DNA of 31,181 nucleotides, taken from CAIOYC01 sp964243985 (lineage in GTDB: Bacteria > Pseudomonadota > Alphaproteobacteria > Caulobacterales > Caulobacteraceae). Each line of letters opens with the position of its first letter. Position 1 is the first letter of the stretch. The position numbers and the translations under genes are program-made. The notes under the pieces were generated by a model that ran no database searches, was not told where the DNA came from, and saw nothing but the letters and a program-made list of their open reading frames with translations. Shown here one piece after another: positions 1-7,348 of the stretch. Where the stretch lies: positions 1 to 31,181 of the forward strand of contig CAXTHJ010000030.1 of assembly GCA_964243985.1 (NCBI GenBank), written 5' to 3'.

Positions 1-721
1 CCGGCACGCCCCAGGCGAGGTCGCGGGTGATGCCCCGGTCGATCAGGCCCTCGTCTAGATGCTTCAGGGCGATGGAGCGGGTTAGCGGTGGGAAATCGGT
101 GCGTTCGTTCAGCCAGGCCCTGATCTTATCGGCAAGCTTGGTTTGCAGAAGGTAGAGGTGGCGGGTGTCGCGCACCTCCAGATTGGTGGAGCCGGAGACG
201 GCGGAGTAGGGCTCGATCAGGTCGATGGGGTCGAGCAGGGAGCCGCAGTTGTCGCATTGATCACCTCTCGCCGGGCGATGGCCGCAGACCGGGCAGGTGC
301 CCTCCACATAGCGGTCTGGCAGAAAGCGCTGGTCGTCGACCGAATAGATCATCCGGTCGGTGCGCTCCTCGATCAGGCCGTGGTCTTCCAGCACGTCGGC
401 GAAGTGCTGGGTCAGGGCGCGGTTTTCGGGGGAGGAGGAGCGGCCGAACCAGTCCCACGACAGGCCGAACGCCGCGCCGATATCCCGCTGCAAGGCGTGC
501 TGCTCGTCACAGTAGGTCCGCACGTCCTGGCCAGCGGCGGCCGCCGCCAGCTCCGCAGGGGTGCCGTGCTCGTCGGTGGCGCAGATCAGCAGCACCTCGT
601 TCCCGCGCGCCCGCTGGAACCGGCCATAGACATCGGCGGGAAGCTGCGATCCGGCCAGGTTGCCGAGGTGCTTGATCCCGTTGATGTAGGGCAGGGCGGA
701 GGTGATGAGGATGCGGGCCAT
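1..721 (-). CDS. metG: Methionyl-tRNA synthetase, N-terminal part (cut by window edge)
   Basis: Charges tRNA-Met with methionine in the cytoplasm, a class I aminoacyl-tRNA synthetase. About 240 residues are visible without a stop. The protein opens MARILITSALPYINGIKHLG, with the class I ATP-binding HIGH-type motif as HLGN at residues 18-21. A CATDEHGTP block near residues 47-55 is typical of MetG. A zinc knuckle has Cys143, Cys146, Cys156 and Cys159. The start is fixed by the conserved N-terminus. The gene is read leftward, 41 bp downstream of the DUF486 membrane gene, so it may be co-transcribed with it. The catalytic KMSKS region and C-terminus lie outside the window. Confidence 0.96.
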   Translation of the reverse strand, partial: MARILITSALPYINGIKHLGNLAGSQLPADVYGRFQRARGNEVLLICATDEHGTPAELAAAAAGQDVRTYCDEQHALQRDIGAAFGLSWDWFGRSSSPENRALTQHFADVLEDHGLIEERTDRMIYSVDDQRFLPDRYVEGTCPVCGHRPARGDQCDNCGSLLDPIDLIEPYSAVSGSTNLEVRDTRHLYLLQTKLADKIRAWLNERTDFPPLTRSIALKHLDEGLIDRGITRDLAWGVP

Positions 722-762
722 GGGCGTTCGTCTAATGGCAGCCGCCCTTTATGGACAGCCCT

Positions 763-1113
763 TCAGCGGACCGGAATGGGGCCTCTGAAGATGAAGAAGG
801 CCCCAAGCGCGATGAAGCCGAAGCCGACGAGGTGGTTGAGGGTCAGTTTTTCACCGAGGTAGGTTGCGGCGAAGATCGCGAACACCACAAGGGTCACCAC
901 CTCCTGGATCGTCTTCAGCTCCGCTGGCGAATAAACCCGCGATCCCCAGCGGTTGGCGGGCACGGCTAGACAATATTCGAGGAAGGCGATGGCCCAGCTT
1001 ATGCCGATCACCATCCAGAGCGGTCTGCTCTCGAACTTCAGGTGCCAGTACCAGGCCGTGGTCATGAAGACGTTGGAGCAGACCAGGAGCAGGATCGGCA
1101 GCAGATAAGTCAT
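763..1113 (-). CDS. DMT-family small membrane protein (DUF486)
   Basis: A 116-residue integral membrane protein resembling the DUF486 branch of the drug/metabolite transporter superfamily. It starts MTYLLPILLLVCSNVFMTTA and shows four hydrophobic segments, with the conserved-looking WYWHLKF and WAIAFLEYCLAVPANR stretches between them. The chosen ATG (1111-1113) overlaps the stop of the upstream GFA gene as TGATG, which indicates translational coupling. A longer in-frame opening exists upstream, but it only reads the GFA gene out of frame. The substrate is unknown. Confidence 0.85.
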   Translation of the reverse strand: MTYLLPILLLVCSNVFMTTAWYWHLKFESRPLWMVIGISWAIAFLEYCLAVPANRWGSRVYSPAELKTIQEVVTLVVFAIFAATYLGEKLTLNHLVGFGFIALGAFFIFRGPIPVR

Positions 1114-1607
1114 CAATCGACCCAGGCGCCGTGGCGGCGATGCCAGTCCTCGATGGACTCTTTGGGATAGAGATCGAAGGTCAGATCCTCCGGCCCGACG
1201 TTGGGAACGACCCAGTCCGGCTTGAACTTCAGCATCAAGTGGGTCTTGGCGGGCGGTATGGGCAGGGAGGTATCCACCGCCGAGGCGAAGGGGTGAACGA
1301 GGTCCGGCCAACTGGGATCGTAAAGCCAAAGCGCCGTGCCGCAGCCGGTGCAGAAGTTACGCTCGCCGCTGCTCCGCTCGCAGGCGCCGTCCTCCTTACG
1401 GATTTCGGCCCGAAAGACGCCGATGTGGTTCTCGCCTTCTATCTTCAGGGTGTTGGCGTCAGCGGCAAGGTTGATGGCGAACCCGCCGCCCCCGTCGGTC
1501 TTGCGGCAGATGGAGCAGTAGCAGAGTTGGTAGGGCGCCGGCGCGTGGCTTTGCACCGAAAATCGAACCTGGCCGCAGCGGCAGGAGCCTTCAAGCGTCA
1601 TGGGCAT
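1113..1607 (-). CDS. GFA-family (glutathione-dependent formaldehyde-activating enzyme-like) zinc protein
   Basis: A 164-residue GFA/CENP-V-fold protein. Zinc-binding cysteines are visible as CRCG near the N-terminus, CYCSICRK near residue 30, and CTGCGTALW in the middle. The family was named for glutathione-dependent formaldehyde handling, but most members have no proven reaction, so no substrate is assigned. The ATG at 1605-1607 (protein MPMTLEGS) is preferred because AAGGA lies about 11 bp upstream. The ATG six bases later is possible. An in-frame extension to 1697 is not supported because it would run into the tRNA-Thr promoter region. It is the first gene of a leftward unit with DUF486 and metG. 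Confidence 0.88.
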   Translation of the reverse strand: MPMTLEGSCRCGQVRFSVQSHAPAPYQLCYCSICRKTDGGGGFAINLAADANTLKIEGENHIGVFRAEIRKEDGACERSSGERNFCTGCGTALWLYDPSWPDLVHPFASAVDTSLPIPPAKTHLMLKFKPDWVVPNVGPEDLTFDLYPKESIEDWHRRHGAWVD

Positions 1608-1671
1608 GAGGGGATGGTCCTTCTCGCTGATCCGCCTAAACGTGCAGCCCCAAGACACGTTGCTGCGCGCG

Positions 1672-1700
1672 TTGCCAGATACGGCGTCGGACGGCATAAG
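1672..1700 (+). promoter_or_regulatory. Candidate promoter for tRNA-Thr
   Basis: TTGCCA at 1672-1677 and CATAAG at 1695-1700 are separated by exactly 17 bp. The distance to the mature 5' end of the tRNA is only 8 bp, so transcription would start at or just before the tRNA. The match to sigma-70-type boxes is good, but this was judged by eye only. Confidence 0.4.
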
Positions 1701-1708
1701 GCCTCATC

Positions 1709-1783
1709 GCCGGATTAGCACAGCGGTAGTGCAGCGGTTTTGTAAACCGAAGGTCGGGGGTTCGATTCCCTCATCCGGCACCA
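1709..1783 (+). tRNA. tRNA-Thr (anticodon UGU)
   Basis: A complete cloverleaf with the CCA end encoded. The acceptor stem GCCGGAT pairs with ATCCGGC. The D stem is GCAC/GTGC, and the anticodon loop is TTTGTAA, giving anticodon TGT. The T arm contains GGTTCGATTCC, followed by discriminator A and CCA at 1781-1783. The outermost anticodon-stem pair is a G-A mismatch. It would read ACA and probably other ACN threonine codons. It stands alone between divergent neighbours. Confidence 0.96.
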
Positions 1784-1866
1784 ATCCCTCCACCGAGCGC
1801 CGCCCTTGCGCGCTCACGGTTAAGCTGTCAGCTTGGCTTTGCGGCGCTGTGCGCAGAGGGGATTCT

Positions 1867-2001
1867 ATGCGTACCATGCTCGCGCTGTTTGTCGCCTTCG
1901 CCGCGCTCAGCGTCGCCGCCTGCAACAGCGTCGTGGGCATGGGCCAGGACGCCAGCGCCGCCGGCCAAGCGGTGAGCCAGACCGCTAACGGCGCCAAATA
2001 A
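1867..2001 (+). CDS. Entericidin A/B-family small lipoprotein
   Basis: A 44-residue peptide with a signal peptide and lipobox ending LSVAAC at Cys19. A short Ala/Gln-rich mature part (GQDASAAGQAVSQTANGAK) is typical of the entericidin family of small membrane lipopeptides. In enterobacteria, entericidins form an antidote/toxin pair. Here only one member is present, so that role cannot be assumed. The start is supported by AGAGGGG 7 bp upstream. The longer in-frame reading from 1600 runs through the tRNA and is not real. Confidence 0.85.
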   Translation: MRTMLALFVAFAALSVAACNSVVGMGQDASAAGQAVSQTANGAK

Positions 2002-2053
2002 AGCTCGAGCCTACCCGCCTGATCTTTGCGTCGCATTGCGCTAAGAGGAGGGC

Positions 2054-2527
2054 ATGAGCGCGGATCGCAGCCCCACTTTTTACATCGACGCCGACGCCTG
2101 TCCGGTCAAGGATGAGGTCTATAAGGTCGCCGCCCGCTACAAAGCCCCGGTGAAGGTGGTGGCCAATAGCTTCATGATGGTCCCCAAGAACGCCCTGATC
2201 GAGCGGGTGATTGTGGACGCTGGGCCGGACATCGCCGACGACTGGATCGCCGAGCGGGCGGGGCCGGGCGACATCGTCATCACCGCCGACATTCCCCTGG
2301 CGGGGCGGTGCCTGAAGGGCGGGGCCCAGGTGGTCGGCCCCCGGGGCGATGTCTTCACCGAGGATTCCATTGGCTCGGCTCTGGCCGGGCGGGCGGTGGC
2401 GGAGCACTTGCGGGCGTTGGGCGAGATCACCGGCGGCCCAAGACCCTTCCAGCCCAAGGATCGCTCCAAGTTCCTACAGGCGCTGGATACGGCGGTGCAG
2501 AAGGCCGGGCGGATGGCGCGGCCATGA
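2054..2527 (+). CDS. UPF0178 / YaiI-YqxD family protein (DUF188)
   Basis: A 157-residue protein of the DUF188 family. The signature YIDADACPVKDEVYKVA is near the N-terminus, and the later conserved ITADIPLA block matches the PIN-like fold expected for the family. No biochemical role is established. AAGAGGAGG lies just before the ATG. Its stop overlaps the start of arfB (ATGA), which suggests a two-gene coupled unit. Confidence 0.9.
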   Translation: MSADRSPTFYIDADACPVKDEVYKVAARYKAPVKVVANSFMMVPKNALIERVIVDAGPDIADDWIAERAGPGDIVITADIPLAGRCLKGGAQVVGPRGDVFTEDSIGSALAGRAVAEHLRALGEITGGPRPFQPKDRSKFLQALDTAVQKAGRMARP

Positions 2528-2943
2528 TCCGCGTCACGGCCTCCATTTCTCTGGACGAGAGTCATTTCATCGAGCGGCAGGTGAAAGCCAGCGGCCCCGG
2601 CGGGCAAGCGGTCAACAAGACCAGTTCCGCCATCGAACTTCGCTTCTCCGTCCGGGACGCCGATCTGTCGGACTATGTAAAGGGTCGGCTGGAGGCGATG
2701 GCGGGCAGCCGCCTGAACAGCGAAGGGGTGATCGTGATCTTCGCCCAGGAGTTCCGCTCCCTGGAGATGAACCGCCAGGCGGCGCGGGAGCGGCTGGTGG
2801 AGCTGGTGCGGCAAGCCGCGCACCGCCCCAAAATACGCAGGCCCACCAAGCCGACCTTCACCTCCAAGCTGAAGCGCCTGGACAGCAAGACTAAGCGGGC
2901 GGGGGTGAAGAGCCTGCGCTTGAGGCCCCTGCGAGACGATTGA
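2524..2943 (+). CDS. arfB: Alternative ribosome-rescue factor / peptidyl-tRNA hydrolase ArfB
   Basis: Releases nascent peptides from ribosomes stalled on truncated mRNA. The 139-residue protein has the class I release-factor catalytic GGQ at residues 26-28 within ASGPGGQAVNKTSSAIEL. It lacks a codon-recognition domain. Its C-terminus is rich in Lys and Arg (residues about 105-139), as in ArfB, where this tail enters the empty mRNA channel. Length matches the family. It is translationally coupled to the upstream DUF188 gene by ATGA. Confidence 0.93.
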   Translation: MIRVTASISLDESHFIERQVKASGPGGQAVNKTSSAIELRFSVRDADLSDYVKGRLEAMAGSRLNSEGVIVIFAQEFRSLEMNRQAARERLVELVRQAAHRPKIRRPTKPTFTSKLKRLDSKTKRAGVKSLRLRPLRDD

Positions 2944-3027
2944 GGACGGGCGGCCCAGTTTATCCGCCGCGGGTCTTTGTATCCGCCGAGGCTTTGGCTA
3001 TGGATCGGCGGCGTGCGGGAGGGATCG

Positions 3028-3486
3028 ATGAGGCGTGCGACTTATAGCTTGCTGGCGACGGCGATGATCCTCTCCGCATGCGGGCAGGGGAGCGGTCAGG
3101 GCGGCGCGGCGGCGCCTTCGGCCGAGAGCCAAAAGCTTCTGGCGGAACTGCCCGCGCCCTATAACGCCGCCGATCTTTCCAATGGAGAAGCGCACTTCAG
3201 CCTCTGCCGCTCGTGCCACACCATTACCGCAGGCGGCGCCAATATGACCGGGCCGAACCTGCACGGCGTGTTCGGCGCCAGGGCCGCCAGCAAAGCGGAC
3301 TTCAACTACTCCGACGCCCTGAAGGCCAAGGGCCTGATCTGGGACGCCGCCACCCTGGACCAGTGGCTCTCTGGGCCGCAGACCTTCGTCCCGGGAACCA
3401 AGATGTCCTTCCCGGGCTTGAAAGACGCTGCCGATCGGCGGGACGTTATCGGCTATATCAAGGTCGCATCCACCGGCGGGTCGTAA
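3028..3486 (+). CDS. Class I c-type cytochrome, predicted lipoprotein
   Basis: A 152-residue periplasmic electron carrier. It has a lipoprotein signal peptide ending LSAC (Cys18), a Gly/Ala-rich linker, then a single haem-binding CRSCH motif at residues 60-64. The likely axial ligand is Met126 in GTKMSFPG, the pattern of mitochondrial-type cytochrome c/CycM proteins. The start at 3028 is preferred over an in-frame start at 2977 because it gives a proper signal peptide and has GGGAGGG directly upstream. Lipid anchoring instead of a membrane helix is predicted. Partner oxidase or reductase is unknown. Confidence 0.88.
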   Translation: MRRATYSLLATAMILSACGQGSGQGGAAAPSAESQKLLAELPAPYNAADLSNGEAHFSLCRSCHTITAGGANMTGPNLHGVFGARAASKADFNYSDALKAKGLIWDAATLDQWLSGPQTFVPGTKMSFPGLKDAADRRDVIGYIKVASTGGS

Positions 3487-3515
3487 AACGTCGAAACAAG
3501 GCGCCCGAAAGATGA

Positions 3516-3539
3516 CCGCGAATTAAGCTGCTTTCGCGG
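3516..3539. repeat. Stem-loop after the cytochrome gene
   Basis: A perfect 7-bp inverted repeat, CCGCGAA / TTCGCGG, with a 10-base loop lies 30 bp after the cytochrome stop. There is no T-run, so a classical intrinsic terminator is not shown. It may stabilise the transcript end or mark a boundary before the GIN gene. Confidence 0.35.
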
Positions 3540-3583
3540 GCCCTCAAGACTACCGTCTCCTCAACGAACTTTGGGAGACGACC

Positions 3584-4447
3584 ATGACCTACCGCCTTTT
3601 CGCCGCCGCTTTACTGGGCGCAACGATGATCGCCGCCCCCGCTTTCGCGGAGGATACGCTGCGCATCCAGCACGCCGCCGCGCGGGTGATCGTGATCCCG
3701 GAGAACCGCAGCGATGTGATCTACACCATCCAGCCCGGCCGCGCCGGCCTGCCGCCCCTGGAGACCCGCCAGGACGGCGGGGTGAAGGTCTTGGACGGGG
3801 GCCTTGGCGGCGGGTTTGGACCCTTCGGCTTCCACTTCGGCCTCAACTGCCAGGGTTCGGGCGACCGCGTCCGCGTGCGTATTCCGGGACATGGAGACAT
3901 CGCCCTGCAGGACCTGCCGGTGGTCACCGCCCATGTGCCCATGAACGCCCATGTGGCGGTGGGCGAGGCGGTGTTCGGCGACATCGGGCCGAGCCAAAGC
4001 CTCGATTTCGGCAACGCCGGGTGCGGCGACTGGAAGATCGCCGACGTGCGGGGCGCCGCCCGCATCGGCCTCTCGGGCTCCGGCGACGTGCGCGCCCGCT
4101 CGGTGGGCCAGGCGGCGGTGCATATCTCCGGCTCCAGCGACGTCTATCTCGGCCCGGTGAACGGCGGGCTGGAGGCCCATATCTCCGGCTCCGGCGACGT
4201 TCACGCCGCTTCGGTCGCCGGCCCGCTGGTGGCGCGGATCGCCGGCTCCGGCGACGTGACGGTGGACGGCGGAACCTCCCCCAGCGTCGAGGCCCACATC
4301 GCCGGCTCCGGCGACGTTAAGTTTCGCGGGACTGCCGGCCAGCTGATGGCCTCCATCGCCGGCTCCGGCGACGTGGACGTGGCGCGGGTCACGGGCCAGG
4401 TGACCAAGCACATCGCGGGGTCAGGGGATGTGAACATCGGGCGGTAA
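3584..4447 (+). CDS. Secreted GIN-domain protein (DUF2807) with SGSGDV repeats
   Basis: A 287-residue exported protein. A cleavable signal peptide ends near APAFA-ED at residue 22. The C-terminal half carries seven copies of the hexamer-like (I/L)(S/A)GSGDV, at residues 163-169, 181-187 (with SSDV), 200-206, 219-225, 239-245, 258-264 and 277-283. The spacing is 18-20 residues, consistent with stacked beta-helix turns as in DUF2807/GIN domains. The family is linked to the envelope but has no settled function. GGGAGA lies 10 bp upstream of the ATG. The next gene converges on it. Confidence 0.85.
   Translation: MTYRLFAAALLGATMIAAPAFAEDTLRIQHAAARVIVIPENRSDVIYTIQPGRAGLPPLETRQDGGVKVLDGGLGGGFGPFGFHFGLNCQGSGDRVRVRIPGHGDIALQDLPVVTAHVPMNAHVAVGEAVFGDIGPSQSLDFGNAGCGDWKIADVRGAARIGLSGSGDVRARSVGQAAVHISGSSDVYLGPVNGGLEAHISGSGDVHAASVAGPLVARIAGSGDVTVDGGTSPSVEAHIAGSGDVKFRGTAGQLMASIAGSGDVDVARVTGQVTKHIAGSGDVNIGR
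4070..4432 (+). repeat. Tandem coding repeats in the GIN-domain gene
   Basis: Seven imperfect units of 54-60 bp encode the (I/L)(S/A)GSGDV turns. The core ATCKCCGGCTCCGGCGACGT is almost unchanged at DNA level in several units, while the bases between cores vary. This points to recent internal duplication or strong codon constraint. Confidence 0.8.
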
Positions 4448-4484
4448 GGCGAGCCTGCGGCGTCAGGGGAGGTTGATCTGAAGG

Positions 4485-4510
4485 CGGCTTTCTAACCCTA
4501 GCGAAAGCCG
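4485..4510. terminator. Stem-loop between convergent genes
   Basis: A perfect 8-bp inverted repeat, CGGCTTTC / GAAAGCCG, with a 10-base loop sits between the ends of the GIN gene and the leftward GFA gene. It could serve as a two-way terminator. T-runs are lacking on both sides, so the assignment is tentative. Confidence 0.35.
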
Positions 4511-4528
4511 ATGTCGTCGATGCACAGC

Positions 4529-4870
4529 CTACGTCGAAGCACCGTCGATATGGCGTACCGGAATGCTTGCGAGCACCTCTGGCGGCATAAGGCGAGCATT
4601 TACGCCCATGCGCTGGTCGTTCTGGTCAACCGCCGCCCAACAAATCACGCAACCACAAACGCGGCAGCGGTGAAACTCCAAGTCCCTGTCGCCCCACGAA
4701 TAGATTTCAGTTGATGTGTTATTAGCAGCGAAACGTACCTGCGCCCGCTGGCAGTACGCCCAAAGTGCTCCGTAGAGACGGCAGATCGAGCAGTTGCAGC
4801 TGTTCACGTCGGCGGGAAAATCTTCTATCTCGAACCGAACCCCACCACAGTGACAAGACGCTTTAATCAT
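4529..4870 (-). CDS. GFA-family zinc protein, second copy
   Basis: A 113-residue GFA/CENP-V-fold protein, the usual compact length of the family. Zinc ligands are visible as CHCGGVRFE at residues 6-14, CNCSICR near residue 25, and CRVCGCVIC near residue 70. It is clearly a paralogue of the 164-residue GFA protein at 1113-1607 but only distantly similar. The local GC content is lower than in the ribosomal genes. It is the only leftward gene here, and its upstream region is the gap before rpsJ. Substrate unknown. Confidence 0.85.
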   Translation of the reverse strand: MIKASCHCGGVRFEIEDFPADVNSCNCSICRLYGALWAYCQRAQVRFAANNTSTEIYSWGDRDLEFHRCRVCGCVICWAAVDQNDQRMGVNARLMPPEVLASIPVRHIDGAST

Positions 4871-5322
4871 CGTGCTTCATTTGATTCACGAGGCTTTATG
4901 AGCGTAGTCGCCTCCAATGCAATTCGTTCATAGCGGAAATCGACTTTCGGCGGGTTATCTGCTGGCTCTCCGCACAACGTTCCGCCAACAGCACACAACC
5001 CTTGACGATCCGACTCGCGCGGAGTATCCACCGCCCCTCTGCTGAATCGGCCGTGCCCCAAAGCTTTGGTTAAGGGGCAGACGCGGTTCGCGAAACGACC
5101 TTTCATAACGCGGCGACCTTCGGGCCCGCGGAATTTTAGGGTAGGGCCCTGCGGCTTTGCTGCGGCGGTCCTTGTTGTTTTTGCGGGTCTCGTTCGATCG
5201 GTTCGGCGGAAGTCGAAAATTGAGCGGCCGGGACACGCAGTCAGGCTTCTTCTCCCGCGAGGGATTGGAGGTCTCGGTCTTTGAACTGTTTAGCGTGGAA
5301 GCCGCGAGGGACGTCGGGAACT
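4871..5322. other. Intergenic region and presumed S10-operon leader
   Basis: 452 bp with no convincing gene. It must hold the leftward promoter of the GFA gene and the rightward promoter of rpsJ. It contains a TTGACG-N17-TATCCA pair (5002-5030) and a stem GCCCC/GGGGC at 5055-5078 enclosing CCAAAGCTTTGG. The palindrome GGGCCC occurs twice (5122-5127 and 5144-5149), each followed by GCGG-like bases. The last part before rpsJ is purine-rich. A short leftward reading frame at 4867-5106 shows no recognisable protein. Confidence 0.6.
5002..5030 (+). promoter_or_regulatory. Candidate promoter of the S10-spc-alpha operon
   Basis: TTGACG at 5002-5007 and TATCCA at 5025-5030 are separated by 17 bp. 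TTGACG is the common -35 of alphaproteobacterial housekeeping promoters. Initiation near 5037 would give an untranslated leader of about 285 bases before rpsJ. Judged by eye only. Confidence 0.45.
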
Positions 5323-5634
<312 letters not shown>

Positions 5635-5646
5635 AGGGAGGCGGCT

Positions 5647-6402
5647 ATGCGTACTGGCGTAATCGCCAAGAAACTTGGGATGACCCGCTTCTTTGACGAA
5701 GCCGGAACCCACGTGCCTGTTACGGTGCTGTCTCTGGACGGCTGCCAGGTCACCGGCCAGCGCACCCTGGAGAAGGACGGCTATGTGGCCCTCCAGCTCG
5801 GCGCGGGCGCCAAGAAGGCCAAGAACACCACCAAGGCCGAGCGCGGTCACTTCGCCAAGGCCCTCGTTGAGCCCAAGCGCGAAGTCACCGAGTTCCGCGT
5901 CTCCGACGACATGATGATCGACGTGGGCGCCGAGTTCACCGCCGATCACTTCGTCCCCGGCCAGAAGGTCGACATCCAGGGCACGACTATCGGCAAGGGC
6001 TTCGCCGGCGGCATGAAGCGCTGGAACTTCGGCGGCCTTCGCGCCACCCACGGCGTTTCGCTCTCCCACCGCTCGCTCGGCTCCACCGGTCAGCGCCAGG
6101 ACCCCGGCAAGACCTTCAAGAACAAGAAGATGGGCGGCCACCTCGGCGTCGAGACTGTCACCACCCAGAACCTCACCATCTTCCGCGTGGACGCCGAGCG
6201 CGGCCTGATCCTGATCAAGGGCGCTGTGCCGGGGTCGGAAGGCTCCTACGTGAAGGTGTCGGACGCCATCAAAAAGGCGCTTCCGGCTGAGGCGCCCAAG
6301 CCTGGCGCGTTCCGTAAGCACGGCGAAGAGAAATCGGCCCCGGCCGAAACGCCCGCTGAAGCCGCCGCCCCCGAAGCGACTGAAGAGGGAGCAGAATCAT
6401 GA
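5647..6402 (+). CDS. rplC: 50S ribosomal protein L3
   Basis: Large-subunit assembly protein near the peptidyl-transferase centre. 251 residues, starting MRTGVIAKKLGMTRFFDEAG. The conserved loop GGLRATHGVSLSHRSLGSTG, with the Gln modified in many bacteria in the following QRQDPGK, is intact. The last 35 or so residues form an Ala/Glu/Pro-rich acidic tail absent from the 209-residue E. coli protein. AGGGAGG precedes the ATG. The stop overlaps rplD as ATGA. Confidence 0.97.
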   Translation: MRTGVIAKKLGMTRFFDEAGTHVPVTVLSLDGCQVTGQRTLEKDGYVALQLGAGAKKAKNTTKAERGHFAKALVEPKREVTEFRVSDDMMIDVGAEFTADHFVPGQKVDIQGTTIGKGFAGGMKRWNFGGLRATHGVSLSHRSLGSTGQRQDPGKTFKNKKMGGHLGVETVTTQNLTIFRVDAERGLILIKGAVPGSEGSYVKVSDAIKKALPAEAPKPGAFRKHGEEKSAPAETPAEAAAPEATEEGAES

Positions 6403-7049
6403 AACTCGACGTCATCACCCTCGACAGCGGCAAGGCCGGCTCCATCGAGCTGAAGGACGAAATCTTCGGCATCGACGACATCCGTGCGGACATCCTGCAA
6501 CGGTGTGTCGTGTGGCAACTGGCCAAGCGTCGGGCCGGCACGCACAAGATCAAGACCCGCAACGAAGTCGCCCGCACCGGCAAGAAGATGTATAAGCAGA
6601 AGGGCACCGGCGGCGCCCGCCACGGCTCGCGCAAGGCGGCTCAGTTCGTCGGCGGCGCCAAGGTGTTCGGTCCGGTGGTCCGGAGCCATGCTTTCGATCT
6701 GAACAAGAAGGTGCGCGCCCTGGCCCTGCGTCACGCGCTCTCCTCCAAGGCCAAGTCCGGCTCCATCGTGGTGCTCGACGTCGCGACCCTGGCCGAGCCC
6801 AAGACCGCCGCCTTCCGCGCCCAGCTTGAGAAGATGGGGCTGAAGAACGCCCTCTTCATCGCCGGGCCGGAAGTGGACGCCAACCTGAAGCTTGCCGCCC
6901 GCAACGTTCCGAACATCGACGTGCTGCCGGACGCGGGCCTCAACGTCTACGACGTGCTCCGCCGCGACACCCTGGTGCTGACCCGCTCGGCCATCGAGGC
7001 CATCGAAGCGCGCTTCGCCGACAAAGCCGACGTTAAGGAGGCTGCATAA
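6399..7049 (+). CDS. rplD: 50S ribosomal protein L4
   Basis: Large-subunit protein lining the exit tunnel. In E. coli it represses the S10 operon, but whether it does so here is unknown. 216 residues. The tunnel loop region is recognisable as KMYKQKGTGGARHGSRKAAQ at residues 66-85. The ATG overlaps the L3 stop (ATGA), and the stop overlaps rplW (TAATG), so translation is coupled on both sides. Confidence 0.97.
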   Translation: MKLDVITLDSGKAGSIELKDEIFGIDDIRADILQRCVVWQLAKRRAGTHKIKTRNEVARTGKKMYKQKGTGGARHGSRKAAQFVGGAKVFGPVVRSHAFDLNKKVRALALRHALSSKAKSGSIVVLDVATLAEPKTAAFRAQLEKMGLKNALFIAGPEVDANLKLAARNVPNIDVLPDAGLNVYDVLRRDTLVLTRSAIEAIEARFADKADVKEAA

Positions 7050-7345
7050 TGGCCGCCACCGCCCGCCACTACGACGTCATCGTCGCGCCGATCATCACCG
7101 AAAAGGCCACGCTGCTTTCCGAGCTGAACAAGGTCGTGTTCAAGGTCGCCGCCGACGCCTCCAAGGACGAGATCGCCGCCGCGGTCGAGGAGTTGTTCAA
7201 GGTCAATGTGACCAAGGTCAACACCCTCGTCGTCGAAGGCAAGACCAAGCGTTTCCGGGGCCGCCTCGGCAAGCGCAACGACATCAAGAAAGCGATTGTC
7301 ACCCTCGCCGAGGGCCAATCCATCGACATCACGACGGGGCTCTAA
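7049..7345 (+). CDS. rplW: 50S ribosomal protein L23
   Basis: Exit-tunnel rim protein that provides the docking site for trigger factor and SRP. 98 residues, close to the family norm. It opens with ARHYDVIVAPIITEKAT, and the basic GKTKRFRGRLGKRNDIKKA stretch lies at residues 64-82. The start overlaps the rplD stop. rplB follows after 3 bp. Confidence 0.96.
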   Translation: MAATARHYDVIVAPIITEKATLLSELNKVVFKVAADASKDEIAAAVEELFKVNVTKVNTLVVEGKTKRFRGRLGKRNDIKKAIVTLAEGQSIDITTGL

Positions 7346-7348
7346 GCC

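Noticed and set aside
1600..1866. N-terminally extended entericidin frame
   Set aside because: The extension would translate the tRNA-Thr gene. The ATG at 1867 gives a proper lipoprotein signal.
2960..2998. Direct repeat TATCCGCCG(C/A)GG in the arfB-cytochrome gap
   Set aside because: Two imperfect copies only, 19 bp apart, with no further structure. It may be chance or a minor operator.
3611..4411. A leftward frame with a repeated VAGAGD pattern
   Set aside because: It is the antisense reading of the SGSGDV repeats in the GIN gene. The forward frame has a signal peptide and ribosome-binding site.
4070..4432. Possible CRISPR or satellite array
   Set aside because: The repeats are in frame, protein-coding and have 18-20 codon spacing. 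They are coding repeats, not spacers.
4867..5106. A 79-residue leftward open frame before the second GFA gene
   Set aside because: No recognisable motif, no clear ribosome-binding site, and it overlaps the candidate S10 promoter. More likely chance.
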